From DASTHG01 sp035491895 (lineage in GTDB: Bacteria > Gemmatimonadota > Gemmatimonadetes > Gemmatimonadales > GWC2-71-9), in contig DATJJY010000048.1 of NCBI GenBank assembly GCA_035491895.1, positions 11,929-75,928 of the forward strand: DNA of 64,000 bases. The letters run 5' to 3'. The notes beneath the pieces were generated by a model. That model made no database searches, was not told the DNA's origin, and saw only the letters and a list, made by a program, of their open reading frames with translations. Below are positions 25,056 to 33,295 of the stretch, piece after piece. The stretch's first letter is position 1; every line of letters begins with the position of its first letter. The translations under genes were made by a program, and so were the position numbers.

Positions 25056-26087
25056 CTACCGCCAGCGGAAGATCTTTACCGCCACTGCGAAGCTGACGAG
25101 CCCCCAGACGCAGACGATCGCGATCGCGGGGCTCACGCGTGTTAAGGAGGCTCCGTCGACCATCACGGCGCGCAGCGCGTCGTTCAATGCCGTGAGGGGC
25201 AGCGCTTTCACGAACGGCTGCATGGCGTCGGGAAACCGGGCATACGAGAAGAACGTTCCCGACAGGATCCACATCGGGAGCATCACGAGGTTCATGAGGC
25301 CCGAGACTGCTTCGACCGTCTTCGCCCGGCTCGCCACGAGCAGTCCCAGCCCCGAGAACGAAAACGCGCCCAGCAAGACGACCGTCGCGAGACCGGCCAG
25401 GGTTCCGTGGACGCCGACGTGGAATACCCACCAGCCGAACCCGATCAGCGCGCCGACCTCGAGCACGAGGAATACGAGCCGCGACAGGATATAGCTGAGG
25501 AGGTACTCGCTCTTCTTCATCGGCGTCGCGAGGAACCGCTTCAGCAAGCCCTTGGTCCTGGCCTGCACGACCGAGAATCCCACCCCCCACAATCCACTCC
25601 CCATCAGGTTCATTCCGAGGAGCCCGGGAATCAGGAAGTCGATGTAGCGCGACCCCAACTCGACCACGCGATCGTCGCGTACCAGCACCGGATCGGCTCG
25701 CCCCCGGGCCCGCTGCAGGGCCTCGTCGACCTCGAGGCGGGCCAGGTGGCTCTCCGTGCGCGTCGAATCGTAGCGGTAGGTGAGCGGCGCGCCCGGGATC
25801 ACGAGGAGGGCAATCCGCCCGGTGCGCAGCTCCGCCTTCGCCTCGACGCTGTCGAGCACGGCGGCTGAAAGTCCAGGAGCGGAATCGAGCGCACGCGCGA
25901 TGACGCTGTCGCCGGCGCCGCCCTCCACTCCCACCCGCAGCTCTCCCGGTCCGCGATTCTTGAACGCGATGCCGAGGGCGAACGCGAGAACGATGGGGAA
26001 GCCGAATACCCAGAAGATCGCCTCGGGCTCCCGATAGAACCCGCGGACCCAGGCGAGCGTGAGCTGCACCAACGACCGCTCAGTCAT
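25056..26087 (-). CDS. ABC-2 type exporter permease
   Basis: A 343-residue ABC-2 membrane protein: an N-terminal TM helix (IFWVFGFPIVLAFALGIAF), a ~120-residue extracytoplasmic domain (residues ~45-160), then five TM helices including IDFLIPGLLGMNLMGSGLWG and the conserved LPLTALNDALRAVM motif near the C-terminus. These export drugs, lipids or polysaccharides with a cognate ATPase. It overlaps the ATPase gene (26080-27027) by 8 nt. The substrate is not identifiable. Confidence 0.9.
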   Translation of the reverse strand: MTERSLVQLTLAWVRGFYREPEAIFWVFGFPIVLAFALGIAFKNRGPGELRVGVEGGAGDSVIARALDSAPGLSAAVLDSVEAKAELRTGRIALLVIPGAPLTYRYDSTRTESHLARLEVDEALQRARGRADPVLVRDDRVVELGSRYIDFLIPGLLGMNLMGSGLWGVGFSVVQARTKGLLKRFLATPMKKSEYLLSYILSRLVFLVLEVGALIGFGWWVFHVGVHGTLAGLATVVLLGAFSFSGLGLLVASRAKTVEAVSGLMNLVMLPMWILSGTFFSYARFPDAMQPFVKALPLTALNDALRAVMVDGASLTRVSPAIAIVCVWGLVSFAVAVKIFRWR

Positions 26088-27027
26088 CGCGGATGTGGCG
26101 GCCGGTGAGGGAGACGAACACGTCCTCCAGGGACGCGTGGTGGGTGGTGAGCGAAGCGAGATGTCGTCCCCGCCGCTCGAGCAGGCTCATCACGGCCGGC
26201 AGCGCCTGGTGCAGCTCGGTGACGGTGAGCGAGTACATGCCGTCCTGCTGTCGCAGCGCCTGCACGCCGCGCAGCACGCCCAGATCGGCCTCCAGGCCCG
26301 ATCCCGGTTCCGCCAGGGTGAACTCGACGACATGCTCGGCGCCGAGGCCGGCGATCAGCTCGCGAGGGCTTCCCAGCGCGATCACCTTGCCGTGATCGAG
26401 AATGGCGACGCGATCGCACAACCGCTCCGCCTCTTCCATGTAATGCGTGGTGAGCAGCACCGTGTTGCCGCGCGCGCGGAAGGTCTCGATCACCTCCCAG
26501 AGCTGGCGGCGCGATTGCGGATCGAGACCCGTCGTGGGCTCATCGAGGAACAAGAGCTCCGGTCGGTTCACCAGCGCGCAGGCGACGGCGAGGCGCTGCT
26601 TCTGACCTCCCGACAGCTTCGTGTACCACGCCCGACGCTTCTCGCCGAGCTCCACCAGGGCCAGGACCGCTTCCACGTCCTGGGCTTCACGGTAGAAGCT
26701 CGCGAACAGCCGGATCGTTTCTTCGACGGTGAGCTTGTCGGGGAGCTTGGTCTCCTGCAGCTGGATGCCGAGACGCTCGCGCAACCGCCGGTCCGATCCG
26801 CCCCCGGTCCAGCGCTCCCCCAGCACCTCGACGGCGCCCGCGTCGGACGGCGTCAAACCCTCGAGGATCTCGACCGTCGTCGTCTTCCCAGCCCCATTGG
26901 GGCCCAGCAAACCGAAGCACTCCCCCGCCTCGACCACGAGGTCGAGCCCGTCGACTGCCGTGAGATCGCCGAACCGCTTGACCAGACCGGCGCAGCGCAC
27001 CGCCGGGGGTCGCACCGCCGCCGTCAC
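26080..27027 (-). CDS. ABC-2 type exporter ATP-binding protein
   Basis: A 315-residue ATPase with Walker A GLLGPNGAGKTTTVE, a Q-loop, signature KLSGGQKQRLAV, Walker B LLFLDEPTTGLDPQS and the H-loop in LLTTHYMEEAERL. The C-terminal ~100 residues match the accessory domain of DrrA/CcmA-like exporter ATPases. It pairs with the ABC-2 permease immediately downstream (8-nt overlap) and overlaps the small helical protein upstream by 4 nt, forming a three-gene unit. Confidence 0.93.
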   Translation of the reverse strand: MTAAVRPPAVRCAGLVKRFGDLTAVDGLDLVVEAGECFGLLGPNGAGKTTTVEILEGLTPSDAGAVEVLGERWTGGGSDRRLRERLGIQLQETKLPDKLTVEETIRLFASFYREAQDVEAVLALVELGEKRRAWYTKLSGGQKQRLAVACALVNRPELLFLDEPTTGLDPQSRRQLWEVIETFRARGNTVLLTTHYMEEAERLCDRVAILDHGKVIALGSPRELIAGLGAEHVVEFTLAEPGSGLEADLGVLRGVQALRQQDGMYSLTVTELHQALPAVMSLLERRGRHLASLTTHHASLEDVFVSLTGRHIRDD

Positions 27028-27395
27028 TCTGGAGCCCGCTTCTCCTCTGGGGTCTGGGCCTGAACCAGGGCTCGATCGAGTTGGAACTCCAGGCTCGCCA
27101 CGCCGTCCTTCAGCCCGCGGATCTTCATCAGCAGGCCCTGCGAGCGGGTCGCCAGCGTCGCGAGGCTACCGGCAACATCCGCGACCGTCCCGATGTTGGC
27201 ACCGTTGGCCCGCTGACGCATGCGGGACAGCTCCCGGGAGATCCGAGCACACATCTCCTGGAGGATCTGGGGACGTGCCGCCCGGTTCGCCTCCAGATCC
27301 CCGACCAGCTTCTTGACCAGCGCCACGGTCTTGAGAAATCCCTGGATCTGGTCGACGCGCTGTGCTTGGATCGGGGTCAGCTTCTGTTCAGCCAT
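27024..27395 (-). CDS. Small alpha-helical protein of unknown function
   Basis: A 123-residue, nearly all-helical soluble protein (LTPIQAQRVDQIQGFLKTVALVKKLVGD, then heptad-like stretches to residue ~110). No signal peptide, TM segment or catalytic motif is seen, and the family is not recognised. It is first in the unit with the ABC exporter, with a TATCTT box 7 nt upstream of its ATG and no Shine-Dalgarno. A structural or regulatory partner of the exporter is a guess from context only. Confidence 0.7.
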   Translation of the reverse strand: MAEQKLTPIQAQRVDQIQGFLKTVALVKKLVGDLEANRAARPQILQEMCARISRELSRMRQRANGANIGTVADVAGSLATLATRSQGLLMKIRGLKDGVASLEFQLDRALVQAQTPEEKRAPE

Positions 27396-27402
27396 GGGAA
27401 GG

Positions 27403-27408
27403 AAGATA
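27403..27408 (-). promoter_or_regulatory. Leaderless-type -10 box (TATCTT) for the helical protein and ABC exporter
   Basis: On the minus strand TATCTT is followed by CCTTCCC (7 nt) and ATG 27395. No purine-rich ribosome-binding site is present. Confidence 0.55.
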
Positions 27409-27442
27409 TTGCGTATCTCGGGCGGCGCAGTAGGATTGAGTC

Positions 27443-27540
27443 AGTGGTGTGGGGGTTGAGGCACTGGTACGTGGTGACGCGGCGTCCGTCCCTTCACTGG
27501 CGCGCTCCAAGTATAGTGCCGCACTCCCACACCCTTTTTT
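27443..27540 (+). ncRNA. Candidate small structured RNA with closing stem and U6 tail
   Basis: Between two minus-strand genes the plus strand can form a rod. 27446-27456 (GGTGTGGGGGT) pairs with 27523-27533 (ACTCCCACACC; 11 bp with one G-U), and 27460-27465 (GGCACT) pairs with 27515-27520 (AGTGCC), with shorter helices further in. The rod is followed by C and six T (27535-27540), as in an intrinsic terminator. A possible promoter is TTGCGT (27409-27414), 16 nt, TAGGAT (27431-27436). There is no plus-strand gene on either side, so it would be a free-standing ~98-nt RNA. The SRP-RNA signature loop is not seen. The identity is unknown. Confidence 0.4.
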
Positions 27541-28843
27541 ATCGTCCTTCCCCGCTGCCGTGTCCGTGCAGCGTGTCCCGGGGTCGCAGCGCGATGTACA
27601 CGGCCGCGCCGACCGGCCAACGACCGCCGTAGCTGTCCCGCAACGTTGGTGGCACCAGGTTGATCGTGCCGCGCGCGCCGACGCCCAGGACGACGCCGGC
27701 CGTTTGCCGCAGCGTTCGGAAGTAGCCGAGCGACACCTCGCCGACATCGTAACGGAGATTGCCGGCACTCGGCACGGCGAGATCGGCCGCAGACTTCTGT
27801 ACGTACTCGAGTCTGCCGAACACCGTGTTCTTCCGATCGAGGTCGACGCTCCCCTCGAACAATGCGCTGTTGGACCAGCGACTCGAGCCCAGTGCGACAT
27901 TGGCTCCGTACACGAGCGAAGTCGACCAGATCCTTTCGCCGTGCCGGCCCGTGGCCAGCACCGCCGCACCGAGCCGGTGTAGCGAGATCTCGGGCTCGAG
28001 CGCCTCGGGGCTCTTGAGATAGCCGTACCAGGCGCTCACGCTGAGGCTGTGCGATGGATTCACGATCGCCCGGCCGGCATACGAGTCGAGCCGGCGTCCG
28101 CGAAAATCGAAGTCGGTCCGGTTTTCATCCGGCTCACGCCCGTTGAACGCGGACACCTCGAGCTTCATCGATCGCGTGTAAATGCCGGTCGTCAGAACAC
28201 CGTAGGTGACGTGGCTGCCGTCTTGCCAGTGGTGGCCGATCGGCGCGAGCGGGTCCCATTCCGCCGACGGGCGGTGTGGATACGCCGGCGGCCCGAGGGC
28301 CGGCTCCCCCGCCGGGGCGAGATAGAGCGACACAGCCATCCTGCCGCCGATCTCCCGCTCGTACAATGCCGCCGCTTCCATGAACAGATCGTGCGGATGC
28401 TGGCGGTCGTGGAGGGCGAGCCCGTTATCCGACTCGCCGGACTGCAGGAGCAGCGGGTAGCCGCTCGAGCCGACCGTGCCGGGCTCCGCACTGAGCATGG
28501 CGCGCAACTCGAGTTGTCCGCCGGCGATGCGGCGCGTCAACGACCCCATCCCCCAGTTGACGAGCCGCACCTCGGTTGCGCCCCGTGGTCCACGCTGGGC
28601 GTCGAGCAAGAGGGAAATCGCACCGTGTGCCATCACGGCCCAAGCGCCGAGCGGAACGTGGATCGCGTGCATCGGTGCATTGTCGGGCAGCCACGACGTC
28701 CCCGACCCCATCCGGTTTTCGGGAATGCCGAGCGGCGGACCAGCGGCGCGCGGCATCCCGCTCATGACCATCTGCGCCGAGATGCGCTCGAGGGGCCACC
28801 CCACGGCGAGCGCGCCGCACAGCGCGACGATGAGGCTTCGCAT
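27539..28843 (-). CDS. Conserved outer-membrane beta-barrel protein of unknown function
   Basis: A 434-residue protein with a signal peptide (MRSLIVALCGALAVG to SAQM) and alternating hydrophobic strands throughout, as in an outer-membrane barrel. It shows the conserved blocks MGSGTSWLPD, LRAMLSAEP, DRQHPHDLFMEAAALY and GHHWQDGSHVTYGVLT, which I associate with a family usually annotated only as hypothetical and often seen near copper-resistance or cupredoxin genes. ATG 28843 is chosen because it begins the signal peptide. It is 25 nt downstream of the phosphodiesterase gene. The ligand or transported compound is unknown. Confidence 0.75.
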   Translation of the reverse strand: MRSLIVALCGALAVGWPLERISAQMVMSGMPRAAGPPLGIPENRMGSGTSWLPDNAPMHAIHVPLGAWAVMAHGAISLLLDAQRGPRGATEVRLVNWGMGSLTRRIAGGQLELRAMLSAEPGTVGSSGYPLLLQSGESDNGLALHDRQHPHDLFMEAAALYEREIGGRMAVSLYLAPAGEPALGPPAYPHRPSAEWDPLAPIGHHWQDGSHVTYGVLTTGIYTRSMKLEVSAFNGREPDENRTDFDFRGRRLDSYAGRAIVNPSHSLSVSAWYGYLKSPEALEPEISLHRLGAAVLATGRHGERIWSTSLVYGANVALGSSRWSNSALFEGSVDLDRKNTVFGRLEYVQKSAADLAVPSAGNLRYDVGEVSLGYFRTLRQTAGVVLGVGARGTINLVPPTLRDSYGGRWPVGAAVYIALRPRDTLHGHGSGEGR

Positions 28844-28868
28844 TGTCGAGCGGATCGGCGTACGACGG

Positions 28869-30452
28869 TTACCTGGCGTCGATAGCCTCGGACAACACGC
28901 GGCCGTCGACGACGGACAGTGGAGACAACCCGAGGATGCGGGCCAGCGTCGGGGCGATGTCCACCGTATTGACACGCGTTCCGTAAATGCCGGCGCGCAA
29001 CCCCGTGCCCCACAGCAGCAGCGGCACGTGCGCGTCGAGATCGGACGGCTGTCCATGTTCCGCGATCTGGAGCCCCCCGCCATACGCCCATGCATTCCAC
29101 TCGGCCAGGGTCACGACCAGCACGACGCCTGCGTCGGGGGACAGCTCGTGCCGCCAGCGTCGCGCGATCGGATCCGCGACGGTGTCGGCGGCGGCTATGG
29201 CGGCGGGCGAATCCACCCGCGCCACGCCCGGCACGGCACGAATGCGGCGCGCGACCTGATCGACGACGCTGTCGGGCCGATAGCCCAGGGAGGCGAGCCT
29301 GCCGTTGTCGCGCAGGAACAGGAGCCCCGTGTCGAAGTCGAACCAGGGCCGCGGCGCCGGCGCCGCCGTGGCGCGATCCAGCTCCTGGTTCACCGCGCTC
29401 ACGAGCGTATCGAGGCTCACGAATTGCGCCTGCGGGTGACCGTGCTGACGCGAGAAGTCCGGATACGGCGTCACGGCGTGGTCGGCAGTGAGCACGATGA
29501 GCAGCTTGTCCCTGCCGTAGCGGTCGAACAGCCGGTTGAGAAACCAGCCCAGGTAGCGGTCGAGCCGCAGCACCTGATCGTGAATCTCCCGCGAGTCGGG
29601 ACCGAAGGCATGCCCGATGGCATCGGTCGTGGAGAGGCTGACGGCGAGGAGGTCGGTCGCGTCCCCGCGGCCGAGGCGCATGGCCTCGGTCCCCGCGAGC
29701 GCGAACGCCAGGGTGAGCGAATCCATCGACGACACGGCGGGATAGAGGAGGGCCGCCCGCGTGCTGTCCGTCGGCAACCGGTGCGGGAAGGAGACATCGT
29801 GTCCGAAGTTCTCCCAGGGCTGGCTGTCCGGCTCGGCGTAGGCGCTGTCGGGCAGCAGCAGGCGGTACTCGTGGCCCGCCGCCTTGAACGGAATCCGCAG
29901 GGCGTTGAAGCCGCGCACCCAGGCGGGGAGCGAGTCATGGTAGTACGTGCTCGTCGTGAAGATGCCGGACTGGTACCAATAGACTTCCTGGCGCGCCGTA
30001 CCGATCGGGAGAATCGCGCCACGGTCCTTGCGCGACACCGAGAGCGCCCGGCTCTGGGGCTGGGCGGCGTGGAGCCAATCGAACAGCGCCGTGCCACGGA
30101 AGCGCTTCGGCGACGCGCCGGGAATACCGACCTCGAGCAGCTGTGTGGAGGAGTCCACCACACCGAGTGGGTTGGAGAGAATCCCGGTGTGCGCCGGCCA
30201 CCGGCCCGAGAGGATCGTCGAATGCCCTGGGGCGGTTTCGGTGACCCCGTGATCCTGGAAGGCGTTCGTGAACACGGCACCGGACTGCAGTACGCGGAAG
30301 CCCCCGGTGAGCTGGTTGCGCCAGCGGGTCAGATAATCGGGGCGCAGCTGATCGACCGTGATCACCACGACGAGTTTCGGCTTGACGGGGGCGGGGCCGC
30401 CCGGGTGACCGGCGAGGCCCGCCAAAATGGATGTGACCGCGATGAGCGTCAT
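28869..30452 (-). CDS. Secreted alkaline-phosphatase-superfamily phosphodiesterase (NPP/PafA-like)
   Basis: A 527-residue exported enzyme: a short N-terminal hydrophobic signal, the first metal site VVITVDQLRPDYL (Asp), the nucleophile region TETAPGHSTILSGRWPAHTG (Thr/Ser nucleophile), and later metal ligands in STTDAIGHAFGPDS and LTADHAVTP, with the final histidine probably in AEHGQPSDLDAHVPLLLWG. Members hydrolyse phosphate mono- or diesters in the periplasm. The ATG is preceded by TAGCTT with a 6-nt gap; that box begins with the stop codon of the MFS gene, so a separate promoter may sit at the operon junction. Confidence 0.9.
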   Translation of the reverse strand: MTLIAVTSILAGLAGHPGGPAPVKPKLVVVITVDQLRPDYLTRWRNQLTGGFRVLQSGAVFTNAFQDHGVTETAPGHSTILSGRWPAHTGILSNPLGVVDSSTQLLEVGIPGASPKRFRGTALFDWLHAAQPQSRALSVSRKDRGAILPIGTARQEVYWYQSGIFTTSTYYHDSLPAWVRGFNALRIPFKAAGHEYRLLLPDSAYAEPDSQPWENFGHDVSFPHRLPTDSTRAALLYPAVSSMDSLTLAFALAGTEAMRLGRGDATDLLAVSLSTTDAIGHAFGPDSREIHDQVLRLDRYLGWFLNRLFDRYGRDKLLIVLTADHAVTPYPDFSRQHGHPQAQFVSLDTLVSAVNQELDRATAAPAPRPWFDFDTGLLFLRDNGRLASLGYRPDSVVDQVARRIRAVPGVARVDSPAAIAAADTVADPIARRWRHELSPDAGVVLVVTLAEWNAWAYGGGLQIAEHGQPSDLDAHVPLLLWGTGLRAGIYGTRVNTVDIAPTLARILGLSPLSVVDGRVLSEAIDAR

Positions 30453-30458
30453 CCCGGA

Positions 30459-30464
30459 AAGCTA
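30459..30464 (-). promoter_or_regulatory. Leaderless-type -10 box (TAGCTT) overlapping the MFS stop codon
   Basis: TAGCTT on the minus strand is followed by TCCGGG (6 nt) and ATG 30452. Its first three bases are the TAG stop of the upstream MFS gene. Confidence 0.45.
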
Positions 30465-31670
30465 AGGCGAAGCGGCCGCCTCGGGGACGGGGGTGCCGTG
30501 GCGTACGCGCGACGAGAGCGCGAGAACCACGGCCACGATTCCGGCGGCGATCCAGAAGGGGACGCCGTGCCCGAACCACTCATAGACCGCCGTCGCCCCG
30601 ATCGGCCCGATGATGGCCATGATTCCACGGAAAGTCTGCTGCACCCCCATGGTGAGCCCCAGCTCGTGCGGCTCGGTCCGCTGGCTCACGAGCGACGACG
30701 TGGCTGGGAAGAGAAAGGCGGTGCCGCCGGGAACCAGCAGCAAGCACACCACGAATACGGGGAAGACCTTCGGGATGGGCAACAGCACGAGTCCCACGAC
30801 GAGCAGTGCCGCCCCGACGCGCAGGGTGCGCACCTCGCCGATCGCGGCGTTGAGCCAGCCGACCGGTCCGACGCGCAGCACGAAGCCCACCACGCTGAAC
30901 ACGGTGAATACGAAGCCGACATTCTTTTCCGTGAATCCGAACGTGTCGATCAGGTACAGCGACATCACCCCGATCACCACGTTGAGGGCCAGCATCCCCA
31001 CGGCGTAGATCCAGATCATCTCCGACACTGGCCGCCCGGGGTGGCGCACGACTTCCCACAACGCATGGGCGATCGGTCGCTCGCGTGGCGACACGAGGCG
31101 ACCGCTCGACGTCGTAACCCTGGCCTGAGGAACGCGGGATTCCGGCAGCCAGCGCCAGGCGAACACGATGTTGATGAGGACGAGACCGGCCGCGACGAGC
31201 CCCGGTGCGGCGGGACCGATATTGGCGGCCAATGAGCCGAGCACGGCCCCGATGCTCACTCCGGCGCTCGTCGCCGCCGAGAGCCATCCCAAGGCCTTCG
31301 CGCGCTCGCTCGGCTCCATCGTGTCGGCGACGTACGCCTGTGCAACGCCGGTCGTCCCCCCGCCCAGTCCCTGCACCGTGCGGCATACGAACAGCAGCCA
31401 GAGACTGCTGGCGAATCCGAAGATCACATAGGCGAAGAATGCGCCCGTGAGTCCCGCGATCAGCGCAGGGCGGCGCCCGTAGCGGTCGGAGACACGGCCC
31501 CAGATCGGCGATGACAGAAGCTGCGCGATCGCGAAGGACGAGAACAGCACTCCGACGATCCAGTCGGGCGCCCCGAAGCGCCGCGCGTACGGCGTGAGCA
31601 ACGGGGCGATGATCATCAATCCGATCATGTCCACGAAGCACACGGCGATCAGCACCCACAGCCGCTTCAT
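30462..31670 (-). CDS. MFS transporter, TetA-like drug:H+ antiporter family
   Basis: A 402-residue, 12-TM major facilitator. TM1 carries DMIGLMIIAPLLTPYARRFGA, as in TetA/MdtG-type DHA1 exporters; the loop 2-3 signature is WGRVSDRYGRRPAL (GxxxDRxGRR), and motif C in TM5 is less clear (SAATSAGVSIGAVLGSL). It probably exports a small molecule against a proton gradient. The ATG overlaps the stop of the ferric-type ABC permease (ATGA), so it is co-transcribed with a transporter of apparently opposite direction. A siderophore-handling role is possible but unproven. Confidence 0.87.
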   Translation of the reverse strand: MKRLWVLIAVCFVDMIGLMIIAPLLTPYARRFGAPDWIVGVLFSSFAIAQLLSSPIWGRVSDRYGRRPALIAGLTGAFFAYVIFGFASSLWLLFVCRTVQGLGGGTTGVAQAYVADTMEPSERAKALGWLSAATSAGVSIGAVLGSLAANIGPAAPGLVAAGLVLINIVFAWRWLPESRVPQARVTTSSGRLVSPRERPIAHALWEVVRHPGRPVSEMIWIYAVGMLALNVVIGVMSLYLIDTFGFTEKNVGFVFTVFSVVGFVLRVGPVGWLNAAIGEVRTLRVGAALLVVGLVLLPIPKVFPVFVVCLLLVPGGTAFLFPATSSLVSQRTEPHELGLTMGVQQTFRGIMAIIGPIGATAVYEWFGHGVPFWIAAGIVAVVLALSSRVRHGTPVPEAAASP

Positions 31671-33295
31671 CGTCTCGCCCCGATGCCGAGCACCACCGCG
31701 CTCGCGACCATCAGCACAACCCCGAATGCCGCCGCCACGCCGATCTCATTGACCCGCAGCGCCGCATTGATCTCCATCGAGATCGGGCGATTGCGATATG
31801 TGTAGAGCAGGATCGACGTCACGAAGTCCCCCAGCGCCCCGACGAAGGCGAGGCTCGCTCCCGCGGCGAGCGCCGGCCTGAGCTGCGGCAGCGTGACCCG
31901 GCGCAGCGTGCGCCACGGTCCGGCTCCGAGACTCGCCGCCGCCTCTTCGAGCGCGGGATCGAGCTGTCGGAATCCCGCGAGTATCGCGCGCCCGGTGACG
32001 GGCAGCCCGCGAACCAGATAGGCGAGCGGCAGGATCAGGACCGTCCCGACGAGAATCCAGCGCAGCTCGAGCGGCGCGGACACGCTGAATGCCGTCGCGA
32101 GCGCGACGGCGAACACCGTTCCCGGGAGCGCCCACGGGATGGCGAGCAGTCCTTCGATCCACCCACGCAGCCGCACACGCCGTCGCACCACCAACCAGCC
32201 TGAGGCCAGCGCCACCGTGACTGCGCCGGCGGTACTGGCGAGCGCCATCCAGAAGGAATTGAGCAGCGGCTCCAATCGCTCCGGCTCGGAGAACAGCCGG
32301 CGATAGTTGTCGAGCCCGAGCACGGGCGGCAAGGTCTCCGTGGTCCAGGTTGCGTAGGGAACGAGGGAGACGAGGATGAGCGTGAGGTGGGGCAGCAACA
32401 GCGTCACCGCGAGCCCCCAGCCCACGACCGTCGCCGCCGCGCGCACCAGGGGCCGGCGCAGCACGCGGCGGCGCGGTGCGGTCCCTTTGCCGAGACCGAC
32501 CAGGATCGCGTCGCCTTCCGTGCGCCGCAGCAGCACCAGCCCCGCCAGCGCCACCAGCGCGAGCGCCATCGTTTCCACGGTCGCGAGCCCCAGCTCGCCG
32601 TTCTGCTTTGAGGCGAAAATCTGCGTGGTCATGACGCGGAAGCCGCCACCGAACACGTAGGGGGCGCTGAACGAGCCGAGCGACGTCATGAACGTGAGCA
32701 GTGCGGCCCCGGCGAGCGACGGCCGGAGCAGCGGCAGGACCACGCTCCCGATGGTGCGGAGCCGTCCGGCGCCGAGCGCCTCGGCGGCCTCGAGCATCGC
32801 CGCATCGAGCCGGGCGAGCCCCGCTCGCGTGAAGAGATAGAAGTAGACGTACATCGAATAGCCGTGCACCAGGAGGATCGCGCCCGCTCCCTGGAGCCGC
32901 CATGGCGACTGTGACAGACCCAGGAGTGATTGCAGGAACCGCGCGACGAATCCCGACTCGCCATAGAGAAACAGGAACGCGATCACGCCGACGAACGGCG
33001 GGAGCACTGCCGGGAGCGCGATCAGCGCACCCAAGACCTTCCGTCCCGGGAACTCGAACCATTCGAACAGAAAGGCGAGCGGTATGCCGACGAGCGCCGC
33101 CAGGGCCACGCTCGCGAGCGAAATCCAGACGCTGGCCCAGAGCGCGCTCCATTCCCCGGCGCGCATCGCGAAGCTCTTCAGCGCGTCGCCCTGCATCCCA
33201 TCGATGACGAGGAGCACAATGGGGTAGAGGACGAGCCACGTCAGCAGCGCGGCGAGCGCGAGCCCAGCCGGCTCACTGCGGCCTCGCCGCGTCAT
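31667..33295 (-). CDS. Ferric-iron-type ABC transporter permease (FbpB/AfuB-like, fused two-half)
   Basis: A 542-residue permease with two homologous membrane halves of about 260 residues and about 12 TM segments. Each half has an EAA loop, EAAEALGAGRLRTIGSVVLPLLRP and EAAASLGAGPWRTLRRVTLPQLRP. This duplicated single-chain layout is typical of FbpB/ThiP-type importers of Fe(III) or thiamine. It lies between its ATPase (4-nt overlap) and the MFS gene. With the adjacent SBP (34271-35311) it makes a complete importer. Confidence 0.9.
   Translation of the reverse strand: MTRRGRSEPAGLALAALLTWLVLYPIVLLVIDGMQGDALKSFAMRAGEWSALWASVWISLASVALAALVGIPLAFLFEWFEFPGRKVLGALIALPAVLPPFVGVIAFLFLYGESGFVARFLQSLLGLSQSPWRLQGAGAILLVHGYSMYVYFYLFTRAGLARLDAAMLEAAEALGAGRLRTIGSVVLPLLRPSLAGAALLTFMTSLGSFSAPYVFGGGFRVMTTQIFASKQNGELGLATVETMALALVALAGLVLLRRTEGDAILVGLGKGTAPRRRVLRRPLVRAAATVVGWGLAVTLLLPHLTLILVSLVPYATWTTETLPPVLGLDNYRRLFSEPERLEPLLNSFWMALASTAGAVTVALASGWLVVRRRVRLRGWIEGLLAIPWALPGTVFAVALATAFSVSAPLELRWILVGTVLILPLAYLVRGLPVTGRAILAGFRQLDPALEEAAASLGAGPWRTLRRVTLPQLRPALAAGASLAFVGALGDFVTSILLYTYRNRPISMEINAALRVNEIGVAAAFGVVLMVASAVVLGIGARR

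Noticed and set aside
27443..27540. SRP (4.5S) RNA identity for the candidate small RNA
   Set aside because: The universally conserved GGTCAGG...GGAA...AGCAGCC loop is not present.
28476..31235. Very long plus-strand open frame (over 900 codons) antisense to the outer-membrane protein, phosphodiesterase and MFS genes
   Set aside because: It is Arg/His/Pro/Gln-rich shadow translation caused by high GC, with no domain, and lies opposite three convincing genes.
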